Both the position numbers and the translations under genes were made by a program. The notes beneath the pieces were generated by a model, which ran no database searches, was not told the DNA's origin, and saw nothing but the letters and a program-made list of their open reading frames with translations. From Meconema thalassinum (Eukaryota; Arthropoda; Insecta; Orthoptera; Tettigoniidae): a DNA stretch of 64,000 bases. The stretch spans positions 1,291,636,792-1,291,700,791 of the forward strand of contig OX336389.2 of the NCBI GenBank assembly GCA_946902985.2, in the 5' to 3' direction. Positions 31,057 through 41,698 of this stretch are shown piece by piece (the stretch's first letter is position 1; every line of letters begins with the position of its first letter).

Positions 31057-33033
31057 TTAATTACGGGTGTGGTCTATCCCTACCCGTTTCCTTATTTCAT
31101 CATTCTCCTTTCTTAAATTGAAATTTTCTTCTTCAATAAACTCAATTATTTCTTTGATTTCCCAATACAACTTTTCCAATTCGCATTCGCACTCGAATGC
31201 TTGAGCTCTATTTTCTATTTCTTCCTTATTCTTGTTTATGTCAAAAGCGGATTCATCTCTAAATGTTTCCATAACCAGGGCTTGTTCATTTGCTTCATCG
31301 AAATCTTCGGGAGGGTAATATAATTTCAAATTTGCTGAATTCATGGTCACTTCGTGATCCGTTTCACAGTGCCGAATTCTATATGCGTTATTCCTCAAAT
31401 CTCTGATTATTTGATACGGTCCGTGGTACATTTTCTGGAACTTCTTGTACACACGGTTCCCTGGATCCGAAATGGCTGGTCTTTTTACTAACACCATTTC
31501 TCCTGCTAATAATGGTCGATGATACCTCTTATGCCTATTTCTTCTTTGCCTCCTGTCGGCTTGAGCTTTTAGATGCTCAAAGGCTCTTCTAATACGTACA
31601 TCTCTTCCAGGCTGAGCGTCTGCTGGCCTAGGAATTACCAGACTCCAAGGTCTTTCTGGTTGCTCATTCCGATGTAACGTTATGGGTATCTCTCCCGTAG
31701 ATTCATGGATTGTATTATTTATACAAAATTCGATAATATCCAAGATATCTATCCACTTCCAATTTTCTTCGGCACAGTATATTCTACAGTACTTGGCCGT
31801 CTCCCTCATCACTCTTTCTACAGGATTTGCCTCAGGGTGGCGAATACTTGACAAAATCTGACGTATTCCAAGTCTTTCTAATTCTCGTCTGAACTCTACA
31901 CTGGTGAAACAACTGCCGTGATCCGACAACAAATTCTCAGGTTTTCCCAGAATCGGTATCACTTTTTCTTTTAGTCGTTTTAACACCTGTTTGGTACTAG
32001 TCTTCTGTATGGGAGCAAGGACAACCATTTTAGTGAAGACATCCATAGCCACCATTATGTGTCGATTTCCTCTTCTTGCCTTGGGCAAAGGTCCGAAGTT
32101 ATCAATAGAAATGATTTGGCCGGGCCTTTCGGGCAACAATGGTATAGGCTTTTGCCTCATCAGAAATGCATTAGGTTTGATCCTTTGACATAAATCACAT
32201 GTCTTTAGCGTGTCCCTTACAGTTTCTCTCAGTCTCGGCCATACAAATGCTTCTTTCAGCATCGAGACTGTTTTGTCGACTCCCATATGTCCGAACGATC
32301 TATGGGCTAACCATACTATCTTCCTCTGCAAAATTGCAGGTACAACAATCCTTAATTTTGTATGGTCAGAGTCTACAAACTTATATAATAATCCATTATA
32401 AAACGTGTAGTCTTGAGCTATCTTATTAGCTTCCGTGTATGCTGGTGTTCCCCTTATCAAACTTCCCTCGAGGAAAGATATGAGCATGTTCATCCATGGA
32501 TCCTCACGTTGCCGTTGACTAATGCTCCTTAACTCATTTAGAGTACGCTGATCCCTGTCTTCCAAATCTATAGCCATTACTTCCTCTTCTGTGGACTCTG
32601 GCTGTGTACTTAAGGAGTCTGGAACTATATTTTCCTTTCCTGGGCAGTATTCTATCTTGACATCAAACTGTTGAATGTATAAAGCCCAACGCATCAACCT
32701 TTGACTGGATAAGTCACTCTTCATCAAAAAGGTTAAGGCTTTATGATCCGTTCTTAGAATGACCTGAAACCCATATACGATCTTTCGCCAATATTGCAAC
32801 GCGTGCAGTATCGCTAACAGCTCGATTTCGCTGATCGTATAATTTTTCTCGTGTGGTTTCAGTCTCCGACTTGTGAAAGCTAGATAATTTTTCTTATCAG
32901 GGTTTTCCGGGTTTTCCTGGTATAGTATTGCCCCTATTCCAATCTGGGATGCATCTGTTTGAATTATAAATTTCTGATTAAAATCAGGATACCCTAGCTT
33001 CACGTAATTTAAGAGCATTTCCTTGGCCTCCAC
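31057..33033 (-). CDS. pol: Pol of element B, RNase H and integrase part
   Basis: 658 codons, downstream of a one-base shift. RNase H starts at once (IIQTDAS, Asp27; RTDHKALTFL). The integrase zinc finger (WLAHRSFGHMGVD ... CDLCQ) follows, then the core with SIDNFGP, LSDHGSC and NPVERVM supplying the D-D-E triad, and a coiled-coil tail. It continues the protein of 32984-34687. The break is an extra G in the G7 run at about 33071-33077 (sense), so this half is not in frame with RT as sequenced. No stop codons inside. Confidence 0.9.
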   Translation of the reverse strand: MEAKEMLLNYVKLGYPDFNQKFIIQTDASQIGIGAILYQENPENPDKKNYLAFTSRRLKPHEKNYTISEIELLAILHALQYWRKIVYGFQVILRTDHKALTFLMKSDLSSQRLMRWALYIQQFDVKIEYCPGKENIVPDSLSTQPESTEEEVMAIDLEDRDQRTLNELRSISQRQREDPWMNMLISFLEGSLIRGTPAYTEANKIAQDYTFYNGLLYKFVDSDHTKLRIVVPAILQRKIVWLAHRSFGHMGVDKTVSMLKEAFVWPRLRETVRDTLKTCDLCQRIKPNAFLMRQKPIPLLPERPGQIISIDNFGPLPKARRGNRHIMVAMDVFTKMVVLAPIQKTSTKQVLKRLKEKVIPILGKPENLLSDHGSCFTSVEFRRELERLGIRQILSSIRHPEANPVERVMRETAKYCRIYCAEENWKWIDILDIIEFCINNTIHESTGEIPITLHRNEQPERPWSLVIPRPADAQPGRDVRIRRAFEHLKAQADRRQRRNRHKRYHRPLLAGEMVLVKRPAISDPGNRVYKKFQKMYHGPYQIIRDLRNNAYRIRHCETDHEVTMNSANLKLYYPPEDFDEANEQALVMETFRDESAFDINKNKEEIENRAQAFECECELEKLYWEIKEIIEFIEEENFNLRKENDEIRKRVGIDHTRN

Positions 33034-34687
33034 GAATGCTTTTTCTGTTTCCTCCGTCCATTTCCACTTGCCCCCCCTTCTTCAGAAGGTCCTGTAGTGG
33101 TGCAACAGTTTTTGTGTATGATGGACAATGTCCTGAGAAGAATCCGATCAATCCCAAAAACTGGCGAACGTTCTTCACCTTCAAAGGCCTTGGAAAATCC
33201 CTTATCGATTCCAATTTGCACGGATTTGGTTTAACACCATCCTTGTCAATCACATGCCCTAAAAATGTTACTTGCCTTTGACAAAAATTTGACTTCTTTA
33301 AATTTATTTTAAAATTAGCCTTCCTTAAATCTTCCAAGAGTTTCTTCAGCTTTTCTAAATGTTCCTCAATATTCTCCGAGGTAAGCAAAATATCATCCAC
33401 ATAACGGATAGTGCACTCTTTCACTTCCTCTGACAGGTTTCGATCAAGCGCTCTTATTAATGCAGATCCTGCGGTCTTCAATCCAAACGGACATCTCCTA
33501 AAACAATAGGTTTGTTGGTCGAACTGAAACCCAGTCAACAAACTGGTTTTCTCTTCCAGTTCGAGATGATGATACGAAGAAGTCATGTCAATATTTGTGA
33601 AAATCTTCTTGCCTTTGAACTTCCTCAGTATTTCTTTTATGGGTGGTGCCGAATCATTTTCTGGTATGATTTTTGCATTTAAATTTCTGGCATCTAGGCA
33701 CACCCTTACTGAGCCATCCGGTTTACTCACAATCACTAATGGACTAACATATGGTGTCGCCATCTTTTCTATAACACGTGCATTCATCATCTCCTGCAGT
33801 GTTTTCTTAGTTTGTGGGTAATGTTTTTCCGCAACCGGGTATGGTTTTTGTCTGAACGGTGCCCAATCATTGACTTGGAACGCGTATTTAAAATTTTCAA
33901 TCTTCCCTGGCTTGGAATCAAATACGTCCCTAAAATTCAATAATAATTTCTTTAATTGTTCCTTATTTTCGAGGTTCACTTTGGCTTCCTCTACTTTTCC
34001 TGACAGGTTGGTCTCGAACTCAGTTTCCAAATCATCTTCGAGTTCTATGTTGAGGATTTCAAATATCTTTTCTAGGTCCTTATAACCTTCCTCAATCACT
34101 TCTCCCATATGCCATACCTGTTCTCCTATTTTCGCATCCTGTTCCTGTAGGTTAATGTTTTGTTCATCCACATCCTCTCTTTGGATTCTAATGCAATTTT
34201 GCGCTAGGTCTATAATGACCTTGTTCTCACGGATAAAATCAATACCTAATATGACATTATACGGTAATTGATTTACCAGCAAAAAGCACTGCGAAATTTC
34301 AGCGTTACCCATGATCAGATCGATATATACCTGAAATTTACATGTTAAAGATTTTTCAGGGATAATCCCCTTAATCTTTACACTTGATGTGGGAATCTTT
34401 AATACTCGGCCCCTTATTTCCAGTTCATTTAGAAGGGTTTGTGTAATTAGACTTATTGTGGATCCGGTATCAATTAATGCTCTGACCAGTAATCCTTCTA
34501 TCCTAAGCATAATTATAGGTAGTTCTCTTTTAACAGGTGGGATTCCTTCCACATCCTCATTAATTAGCTCATCTGGTCTTGCTATCCAATTCACAATTTC
34601 TACCTCCTCCCAGCTCCTGGTATGTTTCCACTTTTGACAATTTAAATTTGGAGTTTTTTTTATCCTGAGGGCTTCCTTTCCCCTCAT
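32984..34687 (-). CDS. pol: Pol of element B, protease and reverse transcriptase part
   Basis: 567 codons. Protease with DTGS at residues 73-76; RT with NIDMTSS and YVDDILL (about residue 430); then the frame runs into KKGG followed by non-homologous residues, where a homopolymer insertion throws it out of frame. Upstream it overlaps gag at 34569-34687, with pol in the +1 frame after the A8 run at 34654-34661, as in element A. Function as in element A: processing of Gag-Pol and copying of RNA to DNA. Confidence 0.9.
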   Translation of the reverse strand: MRGKEALRIKKTPNLNCQKWKHTRSWEEVEIVNWIARPDELINEDVEGIPPVKRELPIIMLRIEGLLVRALIDTGSTISLITQTLLNELEIRGRVLKIPTSSVKIKGIIPEKSLTCKFQVYIDLIMGNAEISQCFLLVNQLPYNVILGIDFIRENKVIIDLAQNCIRIQREDVDEQNINLQEQDAKIGEQVWHMGEVIEEGYKDLEKIFEILNIELEDDLETEFETNLSGKVEEAKVNLENKEQLKKLLLNFRDVFDSKPGKIENFKYAFQVNDWAPFRQKPYPVAEKHYPQTKKTLQEMMNARVIEKMATPYVSPLVIVSKPDGSVRVCLDARNLNAKIIPENDSAPPIKEILRKFKGKKIFTNIDMTSSYHHLELEEKTSLLTGFQFDQQTYCFRRCPFGLKTAGSALIRALDRNLSEEVKECTIRYVDDILLTSENIEEHLEKLKKLLEDLRKANFKINLKKSNFCQRQVTFLGHVIDKDGVKPNPCKLESIRDFPRPLKVKNVRQFLGLIGFFSGHCPSYTKTVAPLQDLLKKGGQVEMDGGNRKSIRGGQGNALKLREARVS

Positions 34688-35927
34688 TCTTTAATCGAGC
34701 TTGTAGTTCCAAGCTTTGAGCTCCGTCTAGTCGGTCGGGTGATTTCCGGTTCTTAATTGCCTCACTCCAACGGACTTTTTGCCTATCAGGTTCATCTGGT
34801 CGTTCGTTCATATAACGAAGACTTTCCTGATATCTTTCTTCTATTTCGGCCCGATATTCATCATCCCTATCCTCTGGCCTTACATTCCTTCTGGGATAAT
34901 TCTCCCATTTCTTTCTGTTTTCATGCTTTTGATGGTTATTGTTATAGGGTCGGCTCTCTTGTTGCCTATAACCTGTATTCCTAGGATTTCTTCCTCGATA
35001 TCCTCCTCTGTAATATGGCTGTATCCCTCTAGGCTCCTGGTGGCCATACTCTCGATCCAGTCCCTGAGTATCCGTGCTGGTGGACTGATTCCTGGTCGCT
35101 GGTTTTTCTCTGGTTTCCTGACTGCTGGCCATATGTACTTGCTCAGTCTGTCTTTGATGCCGAGGAGTTACGTGCGAAGTCGTCATATCTAATTGACGTA
35201 ATACACTCTCCACTTCCACAGCACTTCTGGCTTTGGATGAGATTAACAGCCTCTGAATCTCATACGGAAGTTGTCTTGCAATGGCGGCACACAGGTCGTT
35301 CTCTGCCGGAGCAATGTCGAGTTCGCGGAATTTACACAGCTGAGCGGTGAAAAATTTAGAGTACTTAGTTGGTGCATTCGTGCTGTACTTCCTAGAGTAC
35401 AGATCTAGCCTTAAATTCTCTTGGACGTCTGCTGCCCAATATCGTTTTAAAAATGCTTCCCTAAAGCCTTCCACCGTATCAAAGGTGTACCTGAAGCTTC
35501 TGAACCAGGTGAGACAATCACCTGCCAACAGCTTTTCAATAGCTCTCAGTCTCCGATCCTGAGGAACTTTCATTTCGTTTAAATACTCTGCAACTTCCTT
35601 TAGCCAGTATTTTGGAGTAATAGACATGTTATTACCCGTAAACTTTACTGGTCTGTCCTCATTCGATTTAATAATGTTTATTATCTGGCCATTTGTCTGA
35701 TTCATGTACGGGGTTGACATCGCCATCGGATTTCCTGGGTTCTTATAAGGGCTCTCCCCTCCTAAGTCCCTCTCCGTATCTGTGCCTTGTTCACGGGAAT
35801 CTACCCATCCTGTCTTTGGAAACTCCTCCTGATTCTCAAATTCTAACTTCCTTTCCCTTCGGGCACTTTCTTCATTAGCCATGAGTTGGATTTCCATTTG
35901 ACTATTCTTATGTTCAGTCCTCTCCAA
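34569..35927 (-). CDS. gag: Gag of element B, capsid and basic C-terminal part
   Basis: 452 codons. Begins in the end of the coiled coil, then capsid (ITPKYWLKEVAEYLNEM, LTWFRSFRYTFDTVEGFREA), then an Arg/Gly/Asn/Tyr-rich basic tail (YYRGGYRGRNPRNTGY) instead of a CCHC knuckle. It is separated from 35936-36757 by a one-base shift in an A-run near 35990-36000. Clearly orthologous in layout to the Gag of element A. Confidence 0.85.
   Translation of the reverse strand: MERTEHKNSQMEIQLMANEESARRERKLEFENQEEFPKTGWVDSREQGTDTERDLGGESPYKNPGNPMAMSTPYMNQTNGQIINIIKSNEDRPVKFTGNNMSITPKYWLKEVAEYLNEMKVPQDRRLRAIEKLLAGDCLTWFRSFRYTFDTVEGFREAFLKRYWAADVQENLRLDLYSRKYSTNAPTKYSKFFTAQLCKFRELDIAPAENDLCAAIARQLPYEIQRLLISSKARSAVEVESVLRQLDMTTSHVTPRHQRQTEQVHMASSQETREKPATRNQSTSTDTQGLDREYGHQEPRGIQPYYRGGYRGRNPRNTGYRQQESRPYNNNHQKHENRKKWENYPRRNVRPEDRDDEYRAEIEERYQESLRYMNERPDEPDRQKVRWSEAIKNRKSPDRLDGAQSLELQARLKNEGKGSPQDKKNSKFKLSKVETYQELGGGRNCELDSKTR
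34654..34661 (-). promoter_or_regulatory. A8 run at gag/pol junction of element B, candidate frameshift site
   Basis: Sense GAT AAA AAA AAC TCC AAA in gag; pol reads ATA AAA AAA ACT CCA AAT (KKTPNL). Same position, base context (A-run, C, N, CCAAA) and frame change as in element A. Confidence 0.55.
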
Positions 35928-35935
35928 TCGGAATC

Positions 35936-37381
35936 TTAATTCATTCTGAATTCTTTCTTGATTCCTTTTACTATCTTCCTCTGCCTTTTTAGTTGGAATT
36001 TCTCCTCCCTGTAACTATCCCTGAATTCATTTAGTTGGTCTTCTACCTCTTTCTTAATGACCATGGCCTGTTGATTTATAATTTCTGGCTTTACATCACC
36101 GATGTTATCCAGGCCCTCTCGTATCTCCTTTATTTGCTTCTCCACTTCTTTTCGCCCTTTGACCATATCTAATTCAATTCCTTTCAACTTTCCCTCAGTT
36201 TTCTCTTGGCTCTTAGACACTTCCGTCACTTTATCTTTGATCAATTTTACTTCATTATTTGTTTTTCCTACTCGCTCTTCTAATTTTTCGATAGTTTCCT
36301 GGACCTCATTAATACCCTTGCTTATTTCCTCTATCTTCAGGGTCTTCTCTTGATTTTCTTCATTTCGTTGCTTTCTTTCTTCCTGGATATGCTCCTCGTA
36401 TTTACCGAATCTTTTATCTATTCCTTCCTCATGCTTCTTTAAGGTCTCATCTACCTGCCTAGTAAAATGATCAATCTGCCCTTTCATACCCTGTACATCC
36501 TTTTGATTTTGATTTTTCATCTCAGTTACTTCATTCTGAACTCCATCGACCTTTCCCTCGAGTTCTCCTACTTTGTCCTTTACCCCTTTAAATTCTTCTC
36601 CTAATTTCTTAAAACTTTCTTTTATCTCATCCCGGGAACGTTCACAAATATTCTTGTTAGATTCTATCTGAGCTTTCAATTCTGTCTGCACACCTTGGAT
36701 CTGGGTTACAAGTTCCTTTTCACATGCTTTTACATTCTCTTTACAAGACTTTTCCATCTTATTTAACTTAGTTTTTATAGCCCCAAAATTACCTTCTAAA
36801 TTATCAAAATTTTCTTAACATTTAACTTGGGATTTTTTTGTACTTTCCTTCAAGACATTTATTTGGTCTTGCAACTCTGACTTAAGTACATTATTTTCCT
36901 GTTTAATTTCACTTGTGATTTCCCCTTTTAATTCAGTTAACTTGTCCCCAAATTTAGTGTCAAAACCCTGGAATTTGTTATTCACTTTATCTATCTCAGC
37001 CTTCACTTCATTGTTCATTTCTACACAGTTAGTTTCGATAGTTTCTAATTTAGTTCCCATGCTATCACTTTTAACTTCGATAGCTTCTAATTTAGTTCCC
37101 ATATTATCACTTTTAATTTTTAGTGACTCTAAACTTTCATTCATGGATCCTAATTTTTGATTATTTTCCTCCTGTTGGCTGTCCAACTTATTCAAACTCT
37201 CATTTATGGATTCGAACACTTTGTTATTTTCATCCTTTTGGAGGCCCAATGTATTGTCTATTGTTCCCAATTTATTGTTTATGGCCTCCAACTTCTCATT
37301 GCTATCGGCTTTTATAGCCTCCAAAAGCCGTTGCATCTCTTCACTCAATGCCATCTTATTAGAATATAGTGGGCTACTCAT
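35936..37381 (-). pseudogene. gag: Gag of element B, coiled-coil N-terminal part with one stop
   Basis: From Met at 37381 (a second Met at codon 10, MALSEEMQ) a heptad-rich coiled coil runs about 480 codons, interrupted by a single in-frame TAA at 36815-36817 (between SQVKC and ENFDNLEG). It includes a 42-bp (14-residue, two-heptad) tandem duplication near 37045-37128 (KSDxMGTKLExIE). It ends at 35936 because of a one-base loss in an A-run; similarity continues in the next frame. Composition is Glu/Lys/Asn/Gln-rich with no domain other than coiled coil. Confidence 0.8.
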
Positions 37382-37832
37382 GCCACCACACTAGTACATG
37401 CTTGAGAGATGATACTCTGAACCATTGTGTCCCAATTTCTTTAAAAATTTACTTTGGTACGGGTATTTACTACAACGTACCCTTTTGATACTTTTATTCA
37501 ATTTCATAAACCTTTATGGAAGTATTTAAAATTCAAAATTTCGAAAAACCATTTTTTTTTCAAAAAATGAAAATTTTGATTTTTCGAGAAAACTCGGGTT
37601 TTCCCTAGCAAAACTCAGCCCTGCGTACTGGGCGCCAAAATCTACGATTTGCTAGGGGGGTTGTTTATATAATAATTCAGGGCTGCTCGGTATGAGTTTC
37701 CAGGGACCCATGCGGTCAGTTAATATTTTACGTTGTAGCTATTCCTATCATTACTTTAATTTACATAATATGACCGTCTTAAGTGTTCCTCTAGTTATTA
37801 ATCCAGCACATTACTTCTATGCCCCCCCCCCA
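37382..37832 (-). other. element B leader and primer-binding-site position
   Basis: Next to the 5' LTR the sense sequence reads TGGGGGGGGGGCATAGAAG (37832 downward): TGG plus a G-run, in primer-binding position, but with no tRNA match that I recognise. TGGCGCCCAGTACGC, which looks like a classic primer site, lies 195 bases further in (37637-37629). Non-coding. Confidence 0.6.
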
Positions 37833-40800
37833 TGTGCCCTTTTAGCAAGAAATATGCCAATCACAGTATACCAGCGTAGCTCAATTTGGGATTTTTCGGG
37901 GTAGCGGTAAGTTCACCCACTCTGTGACTCACATATTTTGGATTAATTAGAGGATACACTTGCAAAAATAACAACAAAATCAACTCCTATTTTTAACACA
38001 TTTAATTAATAAAAATTATGGCGCTACAAACAATTAAACAATTAAATTACTGACCCATAATCATCTACTTGTTCCAAATGAACAAGGAACAACATAAGAA
38101 TAAAACAAATATTATATTAAAACATATGGTTTCCATATAAACCAACAATTCCTAATTATTTTACTTCCATAAAGCATCAACTGTAAGTTTCATATAACTC
38201 CGAGCTCTTCTGGCTCAATGCTTTCTATAATAATGGTGTCCTTCTTTGTACACTTCCAATACTACTTTTTTATATTTTCTTAATCATCAAAACAAATGTA
38301 TAATTACATTTAAAATTACATGTTAATTATCTAACTCAATATTTGGGCATTTCACAGGTTTTCAGCTTTTATCATCTCTCTCTAGTTTTACAAATACATT
38401 AAGGTAATCAGGAAATTACTTGTGTACTCCAGAGTATGAAGATACTTGACACAGTCAAAAAACTATGGTCACTCCCGAAACCTAGTTGCCTTCAATTAAC
38501 TCATGGAATCCTACTTCCATACAACATTACAATAGGGATTGTTATTTATCTCATATGTCTTATAAGACCATTATCACATAAAAAAAACTACGATCTGAAC
38601 AGGCAAGCGGAAATATCAATCTACAAGGACCTCGGTTCAACGCCCGGATCGTTAACAACTTTAAACACTCACGGTGTATTCATTACTCCTTACAAGACGG
38701 CCTTCAGACACCCCTCCTGCTCCAAGGGTCTGACCGTGATACTTGAGAGTTATTTATGACTATGCGGGAACCCTCCCGTCTAGTCTAAGCTAGAGCTCTC
38801 TTTAATGCTTTTACAAACAGCTTTTCGTTCATTCTCAATTCTTTGGGGAGACCTGGCATTCTACTCCTCGTTTAAATTCAACAATATTATTTGGCTCATA
38901 AACCACATTCGTAATCTTGGCATTTATTAATTATGAAAGGTCCTCATTGATTGGGGAAGAGATATACACATTCTACGACGAATAATAAAGGGGCTTTCAC
39001 AATAAGAAGATTCTGAGTTCGAATCTCTTCACATGCCTCGGGAACCATTCCCATATAGAGGACTATACAAAATGCGATTTAGGGTCAGCCTATAGCTTAT
39101 AAAACCTACACTCAATACCATACATTTGCTCCCTTTCAATACAACATACACAATGGCCTCGTGATACTACGTCACAAATAGATGACTTACACCAATTCTC
39201 AATTCATTACAATCAACTACCTCTCATAAGTAATTTACCAAGTACATTAACTTTTACGCGTTCCTAGCGTGACATTTTATTTTAATTGCGCTCTTTTGCG
39301 CTATACTTTATTTTAAGCCTAGCGTCATCCAAAGAACTGATAATACCATATTAACAATTGATACACATCTCAATTTTTATATTATTCTTTTCCTTTGACA
39401 ATAACTTTCTCTCTTTTTAAGAACATGCATTTGAACATCATGTCTATACTTTTTATTAAGGCTCTAACGCTCTTATGTTCACATCAATTAATTTGATCTT
39501 TATTTAATATTTCCTTACTTGGTTATTATTATTATTATTTCATATCTTCATTCTTTACAAAAAGCTCAAAAGCTATTTCTTTCATATAACTCAAATTTTA
39601 TTTAAATATCTTTCATGATAATTATTACTATTTCGCTTGCTCTTATGACATTCGTCAAATACACTGACATTGTATTCATCTACTGGATTTATTCTCTTAC
39701 ATAATTATTTATAGTTTCTCAAATTTCTATTTTTGTTCAGACCGCGTTTTCTTTATTCAGTATTTATTTATTTAAACACATCCCTTTTACTCAAAAACTC
39801 CGGTGGATTTGTACACAACCATTTCCCGACACCAAAATATAATGAAATTCATTACTCACATGTTTTTAAGGTCGTCTCATGACCTTTATCCTTGTGCGGT
39901 GTTTCATTTTGGCCCACTTTTTAACTTACTCCATACTGTAGAAATTCATCTCATGTACAAACACTTCTTGACACATATTCAATACACTTAACATTGACAA
40001 CATTTTTAATACACTGGTGTATCCATTTAGAACACACAATAAACACTAAAAAATATTATTTTAACACACAATCTTGATAGATTTACACTTTACAACTTTT
40101 GATCACTAGGCCGTATTTTCCTAGCCTATCACACGTGACCTCTTAATCTCCCGTTTCCAAGGGTGAAATTTATTCAATGTCGGCTTCCTATCCTGCAGAA
40201 TACGAAAGTCTCGAATCATCTACTTTTCCCTGGAATCCTAATTCTTCGAATCCTATTCTGGATGACCGGCTATTTCTCTAGCTTGAACGGCTTCTTTTTT
40301 TAGATCTAGTTTATCGATCCTAGTGAAAGTCTGTTCGGATCGAGGTCCCCTCGATAACCTATCGATGATCGATGGATTTATTTTATAGCAGCTAGTACTT
40401 CTCGAGTCTAGTGCTTTAGAATGGTTCGTCCGCTTTCTGGAGATAATGTCTATAGTCTCCGTTCTTCTTTATTTTTTCGGTTCTCGCACTCCTACTTTTC
40501 TGAAATACGTTGCGAACCTTACTCTGTTTTTCCCTATTTGGGTTCTTTAAATTAGATGACTGTTTATCTTCCTGTTACGGTACTTCCGTACGTTATGATA
40601 TTTTCGGTCGTCTATTTAAAGACCTATCGCCTTAAGTCCAACGTTCGCAGCCTGCTCTGACTATATTTTACGAACTTTTCACTGTAAACTTGTGTACTGT
40701 CGGACCTAAATCCTGTAACTAGGATTTTCCTAATTTTTCAACACGGCGATACTTTAATATTTCTTCTTTACAACTCCTTATGGAGCACGCAAGTTGTTAA

Positions 40801-41698
40801 TACTGCGACGCCTGTGGCTATCAGATATTAATTCTGTGGTGTAATACAGCGTTTCTCCCCTCAAGGAATACTGGTAAACTGTCTTCGGTGTGAAGCAGAG
40901 TAACGCCCCACACGGCTGTCTGAAACTGCTTGTACTGATGCGTAGTAACACCCCCTCACGGGCTGTCAGAATAACTGCATGTTTGGCTTGGTGATGCCAG
41001 GAGCTTTATACTCTTTCGCTACAAAAAGATAAGACTCTAGCCCTTTCCGTGCCCAACTTTTAAAATAATGGTTGCACCATTATAAAAATTATCCCTTCAA
41101 AAAGCTCGTCTTCTCAATGTTAAATAATCTCATTGCGCATAAGAATCGATCGTGCAATTCGGAGATATTAATTAATTTCTCGTCCTCAACTGTGTGGGTG
41201 TTGCTGTTCATTTGCATTCTCCCCTCTCCACAGGCCTTGGTAAATCCCCTATGACGTCTACTTGCGTTTGCAGTTTTCTCCTGTGCAATTATTAAAGGGT
41301 TTTTCTTTACACAAAAATCTCTAGTTCGAAATGATTCACCGTACTGTAATTGTTTACTTATTTTTATATTCGTAAACGGGTTAAATTTAATTATTCCTCT
41401 TCTGGCGCATAAGCGGTGTTGTCGTTTTTAAGCAAGCTCAGCTCGATTTCCGAGTCAGGCTTCCTTGTCTAACAGTCGAAATTTTCCACTCGGTTATTAA
41501 TACTCATGACCAGCTCCTTCTGAATGTCAAGAGGCGTGATCTCATCTCTCGAACACCTGGCTCGCGCTGCTTGCACAATGTTAGGCTAGAATCCTGGCTT
41601 GATCTTTCTCTATGTTACAGTAGAAACTGTACGTTTCTTTCATTTCTTCCCCAAATACATGGATTCGACCTCCTTGGACCCTATGGCACATGGGTTCA
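37833..41698 (-). repeat. element B 5' LTR (3,866 bp)
   Basis: Same ends as 26958-30824. Differences from it are mostly transitions (for example 38089, 38648, 39106, 39360, 39726). TATA-like sequence at 41013-41004 in sense. Ends at TTCA (41698), followed by the GTAT duplication at 41699-41702. Confidence 0.95.

Larger units (their letters stand above)
26958..41698 (-). mobile_element. full-length Ty3-type LTR retrotransposon (element B)
   Basis: 14,741 bp on the minus strand. LTRs are 26958-30824 and 37833-41698, flanked by the 4-bp duplication GTAT. The order gag, protease, RT, RNase H, integrase matches element A, to which its proteins are clearly related, but its LTR sequence differs. 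Coding is damaged by one stop in gag and two single-base shifts at homopolymers. The LTR pair differs at about 16 to 20 sites that I found, so B is older than A. It lies inside a solo LTR of a related family in opposite orientation. Confidence 0.95.
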
